Part shown: positions 10,682-21,800 of the stretch, piece by piece
Numbering within the stretch: position 1 is the stretch's first letter
How the letters are laid out: the number at the start of each line of letters is the position of its first letter
Assembly: GCA_963920525.1 (NCBI GenBank)
Contig: OY986435.1
Location: 266,856,799-266,920,798 of the forward strand
Source: Dichetophora obliterata
Lineage: Eukaryota > Arthropoda > Insecta > Diptera > Sciomyzidae
Reading direction: 5' to 3'
DNA length: 64,000 nt
The notes under the pieces: generated by a model
Seen by the model: only the letters and a program-made list of their open reading frames with translations
The model's database searches: none
What the model was told of the DNA's origin: nothing
Made by a program: the position numbers and the translations under genes

Positions 10682-13600
10682 CTAAATGTTTTCGGTGAGC
10701 CTAAAGAGCTGAAAATTGATGAAAGAAAATGCAAACGCACAGAAACTTGAGTTTTGTGCGAATAGATGGGCATGTCTGAGGGCAGTGATTCTCCATTGCG
10801 AGCCAGCAATTCGGCATGTTGTTTGGCATAATATTTGATATTATTAAAGAAGTGAAACATCATTTTGTGTTGACGCTCAGCCCACATAGTCACTTGATGT
10901 GAGTCCGATGGGCGAAATTGTTGAAACGAAGCAAAAAGTTTTGGCAGCAGTCTAATGCTAACGATAACGCTACGATTGGCAGCTAAATTTTGCAGGCAAC
11001 CCTCTATGAATTTAGTGCGTAACAAACGATCCGAGCTGAAGCACAGGAGTGTAGCCAATGCTTTTTCCGCCTCCAACGCCAGCGACTCGCCCAGTTGAAA
11101 CTTGACAGAAATACAATAAATAATTATTATGAAGACCTTTGCAGAAATGCATTAATTATTAAGTCACTCACGATTTTATCGTCTTGCAATAAATCCCAAA
11201 GTAGCGTATTCCCTGGCTGACATACATCATTGATTTTGAATGTTGGTTGTTGTATTTGTGCTGCTGTTCCACTCGAAGCTTTGCTAGAGTCTTTATTGCT
11301 AACATCACTTATATCCACATCCGATTCGGCTGTTGTGCCCGTTGATGACAACTCGCGACGCACTTCCGCTTTGCTAATTAGCTCTTTGTTCAGTGCTGCT
11401 GTTACAGCTTCGACATTCTGCATTTTTATAGCCGAGTGAGCTGCAGCCATAGCAGCAGCGGCAACAGCAAAACCCGGTGTTACGCAGTTATGTACAACAC
11501 GTGAATGACTGCTCACCAACTCTGCTAGTTCCTCTTCGCATGGCGATACATCCTCATCATCGAAATCGGCCAAATTCTTCTCCGATTTATTGCTCATGGG
11601 TGACGAATAGCTACCATCGTTTTCAGCACCGCTCAACAGCTCGCTGATATGTGTTTCAGCTATTGCTCGTATGAAAGGACCTTCCCCATGCAAATGCTTT
11701 AAAACAGCTGAAGGAACCACCTGCCCCGATTCACTGCAGTCATCACTATCGTTAACAATCTCACCATCTGCTTCATCGGCATCGTCACTCTGCGAGTCTT
11801 CCTCGCCACCATCCCAAATGGCCTCAACGATTTCGTGAGCAAGACGTGTGAGCGGTAGATTCGTTTTCTTGCGACGTTTGCGTGACTTTTTGCGATGCAA
11901 TTGCAGTTCTAGTGTTGCTTGGGGCAAGTCATCATCGCTGCTTGAATTGTCAATGATGTTAACGATGCGATGATTTTTTAAACTAAGGCAAAGAAAGTTA
12001 ATAAATATGAACTGAGTCTGGAGTGGAGTAGTGATTTTGAAAAAGAAGTAGTGTTTGTAATTCACTTTCATAGAAGAACAACTCAAATTTCAATGCGACA
12101 CATGAAAACACATTGCAGCACAAATTTTTTAATAATAAATACAATCGAAGTTTTTTTTTTATACACAAAAGTGGTTAACTTACTTTAGATCAACTTTGGG
12201 GCTCAAGATACTGAGTTCTTCGGCAGACAGAGCTTTTGATTTTTCTAGAAAATAAAAAAAAAACACTCAACAATAAACTTCAAATACTTTTACGAATGAC
12301 GTGATTACCCTCAGTAGGATCGCAAACATGCTTGCGGTGTCTTGCCTGCTTGCAGGGCGGTGGAATACCAGGATCGGAACTGCCACCCACGAGATCAATG
12401 TCGATGGGACTTTTTCGACCGCCACTTGCCAAACTACTGTCATCCCCATTGCCTTGTTCGTCATCCGAATTACTGCCTTCCATGCTGCCACTATCTGAGC
12501 TTGATGCAGTTGCATTGGCTGCAAGCATATGATCTTGCATCATGTTTAACTGCGGTCTAGAACTGTCGCGTGACCAAATTAATTTTGTCAATGCCGACGT
12601 TATGTATATACTTTGCTCAGTGTGCTCTTTGGGATCGAGACGACAAAGCAACGAATACAAATACATAGCAGGACGCGGCGCCAAATTTTTAACCAATGAC
12701 GGTAAAATGTCAAATATGGGCTTAGCGCAGTGCTTCAACTGTGTAGCCTGCCATATAAGCTTGATGTCATCCTCGGTAATTTGATTTTCCACTGCCAGAA
12801 AATTGAGTACAACGTGCGCCTGTTTGATCACCTCAACATGCAGATTTGGACCAAAAAGATGTTGTATAATTTGATTCTCAGTCAGCCAATCACCTATTTT
12901 CTGTCCGACTATTTCAACTTCGCCAACAGTTTCGGTGGTACAGATTTCGTTGAAGAGATTGATGTGAGCATTTATCTGAGCCATACCTAAAGAAGCGAGG
13001 AAGCAGTTGATGAAACACACTATTTACTAAACCACTATTTCGAGCTTCTCACCTGCAAGACGCATTGTCAAGGTGGTCGATGTGAAATACTTGAAAGCCA
13101 ATGCTAAACCCTCCACATCAAAACTTACTGATGCATCTAGTGGATCACGCACAGCGGACCACACGAAGTCCGCCATGGCGCGCGTAGCTGTGGAGCGCAA
13201 ATTCTGATCAGACAACTTGCACATGTACTGCAGCACACGACTGCGTAAGGGCACAAAAAGCTGCACGATGCAGCGATAGTTGAGCCACAGCTTGATATTG
13301 GACACAGTGGCAGTGATGGCATGAGCTGTGGTGACCGGTAGGTCATTATGCTCAAAACACATCATCATGGCCGAGAAGCCGCCTGAATTGCAAAACAAGC
13401 TTATGTTGCGCAGCAGATAGACTGGAATTTCGTTGTCATGCAAATCACAGAAGATGGCCAGATGTTGTGCTTCTTCCGCAGATATGTCATCCAGACGCGC
13501 ATGCGTGCCATGTTTATAGGCAATGTAGAGTGGAAAATTGAGCAGGAACACCTTTGAGACAAGCAGGAAGAGTTTTTCCACCTCTGGTAATATCCAGGTT

Positions 13601-14320
13601 TCTTCTGTCTGCTGGGTAGTCTTCTGCGATGGCGCTAGCTTTTCTGTTTCTGTGGCCGAAGTGGCGCTGGGCGATTTTTTTAAATCACGCTCAGTGACCA
13701 CTTTGATAGCATCTGCTTTAGCTGATGTTGCAGCAGTGACGCAAGCAGCATCTTCCGCACTGACGTCAGACGGGCTCACTTGATCTAAACTGGATGAACT
13801 GGAAGACGTTTTTGTCGGCGTAGAGGTAGCTTGCGCAGCGCCTTCTGTCAGTCGCTTGTATTCTTCTATTAGACGATCGATATGTTTTAGCTGATGCACT
13901 GCCAGGCATATCATAGATTGCACCACTAAATTGAAACGCTCAAAGTTTTTGGTATCCCGATAAAGACACATACATTGCCTGCAATAGAGTAAATAAATTG
14001 GAACGAGTGGAAGTTGTTTATTTCTACACGTACCTTTGTGGCCACGACTGGATGTACCCAAATGCAATCTCGATTTCACTCTTGTACAGAATGGAGTGTT
14101 TGGCATCATTACTAGTGATGCGAGCCTCGTCTGAAAGAAAAAAAAATATGTATTCATAACATAAACTTCCACAGTCCAGCTCCTAACAAGTGCCGGCCAT
14201 ATAATGTTTGGCTTGCGACACCTGCTGGGCTCGCTGATCAGGATTTAGGTTGTTGCAAAAATTTATGAGGTACTAACAAGACTCCAAAAGTTGCAAAAAA
14301 TCTGCACACACGTCGCACAT
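10682..14320 (-). CDS. puf: USP34/puffyeye-type ubiquitin carboxyl-terminal hydrolase, N-terminal seven exons (partial)
   Basis: Exons with consistent phases and GT/AG ends: 14320-14278, 14130-14034, 13978-13053, 12986-12309, 12244-12184, 11982-11172, 11100-10682, about 1011 codons. The translation follows human USP34 from its first residues (MCDVCADFLQLL against MCENCADLVEVL) through SWPQRQCMC, AYKHGTHARLDDIS, YLCKLSDQ-like and LTMRLAG blocks, KSEKNLADFDDED, GNTLLWDLLQDD and RLLPKLFASFQQF. This is the long helical-repeat N-terminus; insect-specific Ser/Thr and acidic low-complexity inserts occur at about 13.7 and 11.8 kb. The family removes ubiquitin; Drosophila puffyeye stabilises Myc. The last visible exon ends with a good donor, but the next exon and the Cys/His catalytic domain were not found, so the gene continues leftward through a transposon-filled intron or leaves the window. 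Confidence 0.9.
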
Positions 14321-15087
14321 CTTTGTCTCACTTTTCGTTGCTTGTTCTGGATTTTCTGGCTTTTTTCGTTTGCACTTTTTTGCCCATTAAGATACTTGCT
14401 GAGCGCACTTTTTCAACCAATGTGTAGAACTTTTCTTGTGCATTGCAGTTCAAGTTAATTTCACCTTAATTTGTTTCATTCAATGTGGGTATTTAAAAAA
14501 AAATTAGCGTGTCGAAATTTTTACACAAATTTTTTCCTCTACAGTTGAAATCTTTTTCTTTCTTTCTTCTTTTTCTTATTCAACATTTAAAAGGGCTGGC
14601 GAGGAACGAAGAGGAGTCTCTGCAGTTGCTCTGCGTTTGTCTTCTAGTTTTCTTTTGGTTTGACATTCGTTTGGCGTTCGGAATCTTGTGTTGTGTTAAC
14701 GTATTTAATGCAACGTCTGCTTCGCAGATGCCAGATCGGTGGATGAATCTCCAATGAAGGATTTTACAACTTTAATGGAATTCATACACATCAATAAAAT
14801 TTATTACTCAACGCTTTATTTTCTAGTTCATGTATAATTTTTTAATATATGCAACTATATGGAGTGGTTGGAATATTTTTAGTTAGATAATTCAAAGAAC
14901 CTTAAGCCGCATTTTTTTATCATGATATAAGAGAAAGAGATGTTTTGTAATAACCAAGTGTGGCATTCATGTAATTTTAACAGTACTGCCAGCATTAAAA
15001 CAAGCAAGTTTTGTTCGAATTGTCTTGCAATCGCAGCATGTGCCCACATTACACGATGTCCGTTTGCTCGGCGTACACTTGGCCGTA
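14321..15087. other. puf 5' flank and non-coding DNA
   Basis: The puf start codon is at 14320-14318 on the minus strand, so this interval should hold its 5' untranslated region and promoter. No TATA box or initiator can be assigned with confidence. No other gene seen. Confidence 0.4.
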
Positions 15088-15543
15088 CAATAGGGCCCCT
15101 CAAACGATACTACATGTCCATCCGACCTGTCAAATTCGACCTGATGGAAGACAAAAATTTTTAACTTTTTGTTAAGTACATCCGACATGTAGTTCCGTTT
15201 GTGTACGTAGCCATCCAACTTATTTTGCCATTTGATGAAAATTTTTCAGAGGAGCACATCTCGCGGCAAAACTGCCGAACGTAAGATATGTTATATTTTG
15301 ACGCGAATTTTTTTATCTTTACTTAAAATAGCGGGCTTGGAATATTTAAGGCAAAAAAAATAATAATAAATGTTCAAAACAATTAATATTAATATTTTTA
15401 CTCTTCGGAAGCTAAAAAATAATTAAGTCCATCCGAAGTCTATCCGACATGTCCGATGTGTGTGAAGGCCACGAAAAAAGTCCCGTTACTTTATCGAACA
15501 ACATACACGTCCGACATGTAGTATCGTTTGAGGGGCCCTATTG
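15088..15543. mobile_element. MITE with 31-bp perfect terminal inverted repeats
   Basis: 15088-15118 and 15513-15543 are perfect reverse complements; the ends carry AATAGGGCCCCTCAAACG. The element is 456 bp, non-coding, with internal CATCCGACATGT-like subterminal repeats on both sides. No obvious target duplication. The AGGGCCCC tip is shared with the small element at 38994-39148. Confidence 0.75.
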
Positions 15544-16203
15544 AAAACTTAAAAAGTAAGACGAATTGACACAAATAAAACAGTGCTCTTATGTCTTAAG
15601 TTTTTAATTTATTGTGTTCCTTTTTTGTTTTTTCCTACGTTATTAATTACCATTTCAACAAATGATACTGTATTCACAAAGAAACACTGGATTCGCCCTA
15701 AATGTTCGAGCGCCGGCCGTTCAGAGTGAACGACGAAATTTTCGTTCATTCGTGCTGAAAAAGTGTTTCCACTGCATCGATAGCGTTGGCGAGCATTTCG
15801 AAAAAAACCAATGTTCCGAACTTTCACTCGTACCAAACTGTTTCCACTGCCTGAACGAACGATGAATTCTTCGTTCGTTCGGAAGTGGAAACGCTCGGTA
15901 AAATATCGCAGGTTTTGGGAAGTCGCAATCAAAGTTTCCGTTGAATTATTCCTCATTTACACGAGTGATATTTACTGACTTTAATAATGACTCGATGACA
16001 TATCATAATGACGCTGCTATTTAGACGGCACAAAAAAGTGACTTGCCCAGAGCTTTGTCACTACGTTTCATTATATTTTGGCAACTTTCAAATTAATAAT
16101 GATTTGACCAGCAAAGTAGGCGTTTACATGAATGCCAAAATTTATAATTCTCAAATACTGGCAAAGCAAAGAAGTTAAAAGTTATTTTAAAAATAAAAGC
16201 TTT
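15544..16203. other. non-coding, repeat-derived
   Basis: Around 15690-15900 there are loose inverted repeats built on GTGTTTCCACTGC and GAACGAACG. CATTTACACGAGTGA (about 15954) is partly mirrored near 17235 (TCACTCCTGTAAATG), suggesting an older element of about 1.3 kb split by the hAT-like insertion at 16212. Weak evidence; no gene. Confidence 0.3.
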
Positions 16204-16211
16204 GCTTCTTT

Positions 16212-16778
16212 CAGGGACCGAGAATAACTGTTATTTTGCAATTTTCATATGAAAAAGGCATAACGAAAAAGTGACCGGAGGACTTTTTTAAATATATCAT
16301 TATTATTGTAATGGCAGCAGCTTCGCGAATATTAAATGCCTTTTAAATTTATGGCTGTTACTATAAAAATTAAAATTAACTGTTATTTTTTGCCTTTTAT
16401 TTTTTCGGGCAAAAATAACTGTTACTTTTGACTAATATTTTTTAGGTCAAAAATAACAGTTATTTTGTGCCTTTTATTTTTTCGGTCAAAAATATCAGGC
16501 AATTAGTATTTTTTCAAAGGCCGAATAAAAAACTTTATTGCCGTTCAAGTAGCCTTTAAAAAATTCAAATTGCCTGATGTTTTTGACCGAAAAAATAAAA
16601 GGCACAAAATAACTGTTATTTTTGACCAAAAAAATAAAAGTCAAATGTAACAGTTATTTTTGCCCGAAAAAATAAAAGGCATTAAATAACTAGTATTTCT
16701 GTCGGAAAAAATAAAAGTTAAATGATAACTGTAAACATCTGACTTTTTTGATAAAAACCATAACAGGTACGGTCCCTG
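16212..16778. mobile_element. hAT-like foldback element with 8-bp target duplication
   Basis: The ends are CAGGGACCG (16212-16220) and its exact inverse (16770-16778). They are flanked by GCTTCTTT (16204-16211) and GCTTATTT (16779-16786), an 8-bp duplication with one mismatch, diagnostic of hAT transposition. Inside, arms of about 113 bp (16393-16505 against 16567-16680) form a large imperfect palindrome made of repeated AAAATAACAGTTATTTT-like units, themselves palindromic. No transposase. Confidence 0.8.
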
Positions 16779-16799
16779 GCTTATTTAGCATATTTATTA

Positions 16800-17740
16800 A
16801 TTGAAGAGGACGAGGAGGAAGAAGAACCTTTTGAGCTTTCGCGACCTGCCAGAAGTTTCCACTAGCTCATCTGTTCCATCTTCTGAAAAATACTGGCTGG
16901 GTTCATTTAAAAAAAGAAATGAGATTAAATATTGATTATGATTATTATTTTCTTTAAACTCTTTAAATTTATACTAACCAGTCCATTTTTAAGCAAACAG
17001 TTAAATTTCTAGAAACAGTTAAACGCACTCTGTCAGTAAAGAATGAACTTTTTAATTTTTTCTTTAAGTTGGTCACTTTGAGAGTAGACGGACTTACACG
17101 GCGTTTACACGATGTCATTTATGTGGCAAAACTAATGACATCTGATTTTAATCATTATTTTATGACTAAAATAATGAAACAAAATAACATCATTTACACG
17201 ATAATGGCACTTAATGATGTAAAAAATGACAAATATGTCACTCCTGTAAATGAAGCATTACTTAATAAATTAAAGGTTATTTTGGGAGATTAAGGTTTCT
17301 GAGGCGCCAAGATCTGAGTATACAGTTTTTAAGTTTTGAGTATTCATTGATAAAATACTATTTAACGAATGAATAATCGATATAGCGTTATTATAAAATA
17401 TTTCGTTGTTCGAAGTCTACAGCAGAGAAATTCAGCTATATCTTTGTCAATGTTTGACCGATGTGGATGATTTCAGTACCTTACGAAAGATAATTTCTAA
17501 TATCTTTAAGATAAAAGAAAAAATACCCATCCGCGCTACAGCCGGTCTTTCTGCAGATTTGTTTGCATAAAACCGTTATTTTCTCTTAAAATTATATTAT
17601 TAAACTTCATATACTCTCGGTCTGTCAGACCAACGGTTTTCGTTTGCCTTTCTATAAAACTGTGTTTGATATGTTTTCAAGTATTCTCATCTGTAATAAC
17701 TGTTATTTTATTTACTTGGTTCTATCAATGAAACTAGATT
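16800..17740. other. no recognised feature
   Basis: AT-rich non-coding DNA. Repeated ATGAC/GTCAT words at 17110-17260 may be the right side of the older element suggested at 15954. Confidence 0.3.
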
Positions 17741-17743
17741 TAG

Positions 17744-18120
17744 GCCCTCTTTCTCAATGTTCGGTTCAGCACTAATCAGAACTTTAACCAACAGTCACCT
17801 AAAAAATATCTTTCTCAATGTTCGGTTAAAGCTTAACTGTCAGTAAAGTGCTGATTAAGTTAACTAACAAGTTGTGGTTTTGGTTAGCTGCTAATTGAAA
17901 GAACAGCTGATAAGACTACACTATTTTTTATATATTTTACACAAAAATGGACAGAATTGCAAGGATTTAGTTTTTTCTAATTTGAGTTTACACAAAAAAA
18001 GAAGAAGGACATATGCAAATAGACGTTATGACGTTGAAGAGTACGAGAAGGACAAGTTCATCAGAAGATTTCGTTTGTCCAAAAGCAGTTACTGGCAAGT
18101 GCACTAAATCGTGAGTATTC
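17744..18120 (+). pseudogene. PIF/Harbinger transposon fragment with N-terminal transposase piece
   Basis: TTA followed by GGCCCTCTTTCTCAATGTT at 17744 looks like a Harbinger left end (TTA target, GGCC tip). TTTCTCAATGTTCGGTT is repeated at 17752 and 17811. A short open frame (17895-18107) ends in KFIRRFRLSKSSYWQ, resembling the N-terminal FRLSK segment of HARBI1-type nucleases. The catalytic DDE part and right end are missing. It fades into a GTGCACTAAATCGTGAGTAT stretch related to the MITE at 47166-47422. Confidence 0.5.
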
Positions 18121-18578
18121 CTAATGATATATAGAGAACGTATTTTGTGCACAAAAAATGGAATCTTCTACGCAGCTACGTCACTCGGGCTTGTCAGCTG
18201 TAACACGTGGTGAAAACGTACAAAAGAGAATGTGAAAAAGCGAAAATTAAACACAAGCACCAATCAGCACAAGTGCAAACACTTAAGAAATGTTCGATTA
18301 ATTTAGTTAATTTCTAATATTGTGCACTTATAATGCGAGCAAATTATAATTTTCAATTATATGCTATGTAATAAAAATTGGTACTAATGTTTTAGATGAT
18401 TTTGATGAGAATAACAACGATTGTAACTCGGGCCAACCAACAAAGACTACGCACATATTTGGCACATATTAAAACTATTGCAACCATGTACTGCACACCT
18501 CATTTTGAGTATTTTATAATTTTCTAATTAAAAGTTGTTATGATTGTGAATTAAAAGATGAAGTTTATCCTAAGATTA
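18121..18578. other. non-coding left flank of the LTR element
   Basis: AT-rich DNA without a gene. GATGAGAATAAC (about 18402) followed by a GGGCCAA-like stretch has a similar counterpart at about 23533, on the far side of the LTR element. Confidence 0.3.
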
Positions 18579-18807
18579 GCCTTTATTTACAAGAAATATA
18601 AAATAGTTACAATATTATACAATAATTGAATATTAATTACCGCGTATTATGCAGACGTGTGTTTGCTTTGAAGTCGAATATAAAAAGAACGACAATAGAC
18701 ATAACGTTTAACGTTCTAACATAATACTTTGACATACATACATAAATCATAAATATATAGAAACTGTTATTGAACGAGAGCAACTAAAATAACTAGGGTT
18801 GCCAACA
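18579..18807 (-). repeat. 3' LTR of the Gypsy-type element
   Basis: Identical over 229 bp to 23239-23467. It overlaps the last codons of the pol ORF, which ends at 18793. Its outer edge abuts TTA, that of the 5' LTR AAAG, so no target duplication is evident. Confidence 0.9.
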
Positions 18808-21800
18808 TCTCCCCTTCTTTTTAGGCAGATGATAATCTGGAACCCAAACTGGAGGTCTCTTGAGTCTTCTCGAGCGACGTAAATCGGAAGATGGTTCAGT
18901 ATGAGCATCTCTATTTGCTCGATTATTCTCAGGCGTGGTGTTGTTGTTTGATACGCTGGCTGAAGATTGATTTGGCTGCTCGTTTATTGTTGTTGACGAA
19001 TCCAGTGCGGTTGTTGTTGTTGTTGGATCGAGTTGAATGGTTGTCGCATCAGGTAGAAGTGTTATTGACTCAATCGGTATTTCATGTCGATTTGAATTAT
19101 TTTGGTTGTTGGTGTTAACGCTCTTTATTGGTTCATAAAACAGTTCGAAGTCTTGAAGCAATGTATCCACATTTGAGTGCTTGATTTTTGAATTTGAATA
19201 TCGAAGACGTAGTTGATTTGCGTGCGACCTAACTGCTTTGAATATAGGATAGTTTTCGATTTCCACTTCATAGTTGACTTTTCCAAGTACTTTACGAATC
19301 GTACCAGGGAACCATTGTGATTGATTCAATTTGTAGAGTTTGGCATAAACTGGGTCACCAATTTCGTAATTTCGCTTTTTGGCACCATGCTGTTTATTAA
19401 ACTGTTGTTCCATAATCACGTCATACTGCTGACTAACTTTTGGTGGTTTTCTGAGAAGATCCAATTCTGTCCGCAGGCTTCTCCCTATGAAAAGTTCAGC
19501 AGGTGTCTTTCCATCTGGCGCGCTGTGATTAGGTGTTGATCTGTAACATTGCAAAAAAATTTGTAAATTATGTTTATTTGAATTTGCACCTTCGAGTTTT
19601 TTCAAAGATCGTTTGAGAGTATCAACGAATCTCTCCGCCTGTTCGTTCGACTGTGGGTGATACGGGGCTGTAAATTTATGAAAAATCCCGCGATGTTTGC
19701 AAAACTCGGCAAAACTGTTACTTGAAAATTGCGTGCCGTTGTCGCTCACAATTAATTCTGGATTCCCAAACAGTGATGTAAAATCCACCATGCAATCAAT
19801 AATTGTCGATGATGATATTGATTTAATTTCATATATTTGCGGCCATTTCGAGTACGAGTCGACTATCACAAAGTAGTACAAATTGCGAATTGGACCGGCT
19901 ATATCGATATGAATTCTTTGCATGGGATGATCCGATTTCGGCCAAGAAGATAAAGTTGTTTTTGGTAAAGTTTTGGCTACTGAAGCGCACTTTCCACATG
20001 AACGCACAAATTGTTTAATTTCCTCGTCGATTGAGGGCCAATAAACGTAGCTTCTTGCTAGAGCTTTGGTTCTCTCGATACCTTGATGTCCCTTGTGCAA
20101 CTCCTTTAGAATTCTTTTTCGAAAACACTTTGGAATCACCAGGCGTTCATTATACATCAAACAATTGTCTACCACGCTTAATTCTTCTCTTCTTGCATAT
20201 AAATTTTTCAAATTTTCCGAAATGATCGTTGGCCACCTGCCATTGGTGAGGTGATTGATGACATCTTGTAAAACTGGATCAGCTTGCGTTGCTGCACGAA
20301 TCATTTTGAATGTGACAGGGAGTGCATGTGTAATTTTGTCAGCGATTTGTTTAATTTCTGCTTCCAGTTGAATACATGCGATGACTGCTTCTTCATTAGG
20401 CTTGGTTGTGCTGCTAATGAGACGCGATAAAAGATCTGCTGCACCAAATTGATTTGTAGACACATATTCTAAATTAAAATCATACGACATAAGTGTCAGT
20501 GCCCATCGCTGAAGTCGATTTGCAGAGTGAGCTGGAATGCCTTTTTTACTGCCGAAAATTGCTAACAATGGCTTATGGTCGGTCTGTAACGTAAATTTCC
20601 TGCCGTACAAAAATTTGTGAAATTTTACCACTGCAAACACTAAAGCTAAGCCTTCTTTCTCTATTTGAGAGTAGTTTTTCTCAGCAGGTGTTAGTGCTCT
20701 AGAACAATGATAAATTGCTTTCTCTGAGTCGTCTGGGTACACGTGACAAATATACGCTCCTAATCCAACGTTGGATGCATCTGCTGCGACTTTGATTGGC
20801 AGCTTGGGATTGTAATGAGTCAACAATAAATCCGACGACATGAGCTCTTTAAAACGTAAAAAACTTTTTTGGCATTGCGGAGACCAGTTCCACTTCACTT
20901 CTTTTTTTAGCAAATGATCTAGAGGTGCACGAAGTTGTCGCATTTCATAAATAAATTTTCCATAATAATTCACTGCTCCTAAATAGGCTCTCAGCGTGCT
21001 AATGTCGCTTGGAGGCGGTAGCTCTAAAATAGCTGCGATTTTATTTTTATCTGGATGTATTCCGTGTTTATCTATTTGAAAACCCAAATAAATGCAAGTT
21101 GTTCCGAAAAATTTACATTTATCAAAATTGACGGTCATGTTGTACGAATTAAAACGATTTAAAACTTCTACGACTGCTTTGATGTTTGCATCTTTCGTGC
21201 GCGTCGCAATGACAACATCGTCTAAATATGGAAAAACGCCATTAATACCAGATAAAATTGACTCCATAACTTGCTGAAATGCGCCCGGGGCAGACTTGAC
21301 TCCAGGTGCAAGTCGATTAAATGTAAATAAACCTCGGTGCGTATTGATAACTAAAAGTTTCTTCGTGTCCTCATCAACTTCTATTTGCATGTATGCGTTA
21401 TTCAAATCAATTATAGAAAAATATGAACATCCATTAAAATTAACAAATATTTCGTCAGGCAGTGGCAGTGGAAATGTGTGTGGTTCGAGCTGCTCATTGA
21501 GCCCTGTTGAGTAATCTCCACATATGCGTAGAGCACCAGACGCTTTTCTAACAACTACTATAGGGGCAGACCACTTTGAAAACTGTACGGGTGAAATGAT
21601 TCCCTCGCGTTCTAACCTTCTCAATTCATTGTCAACTGGCTCCCTTGCCGCGTATGCTACTGGCCTTTTTGGTCGAAATATTGAAGTTGCATGTGGTTTA
21701 AGTTGCAAGTGTACTTTAAACGCTGTGCAGTGTCCGATTTCGGGTCGAAACACGTTTGGAAACATGCCTTTCAAACTACTGGCTGTAATTATATTACTCA

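Noticed and set aside
12280..12560. Several plus-strand frames and a second minus-strand frame over 12.27-12.56 kb
   Set aside because: They overlap the puf exon 12309-12986 in other frames or on the other strand and have no domain.
14188..14272. Possible puf exon reading YLINFCNNLNPDQRAQQVSQ
   Set aside because: It is in phase with both neighbours and has an AG before it, but the GTTAGT donor at 14277 joined to 14130 gives a length matching the human N-terminus and avoids a poor GTTAGG donor. It remains possible as an alternative exon.
15609..15956. 115-codon minus-strand frame
   Set aside because: Lies across inverted repeat words (GAACGAACG, GTTTCCACTGC) typical of a MITE; no protein similarity recognised.
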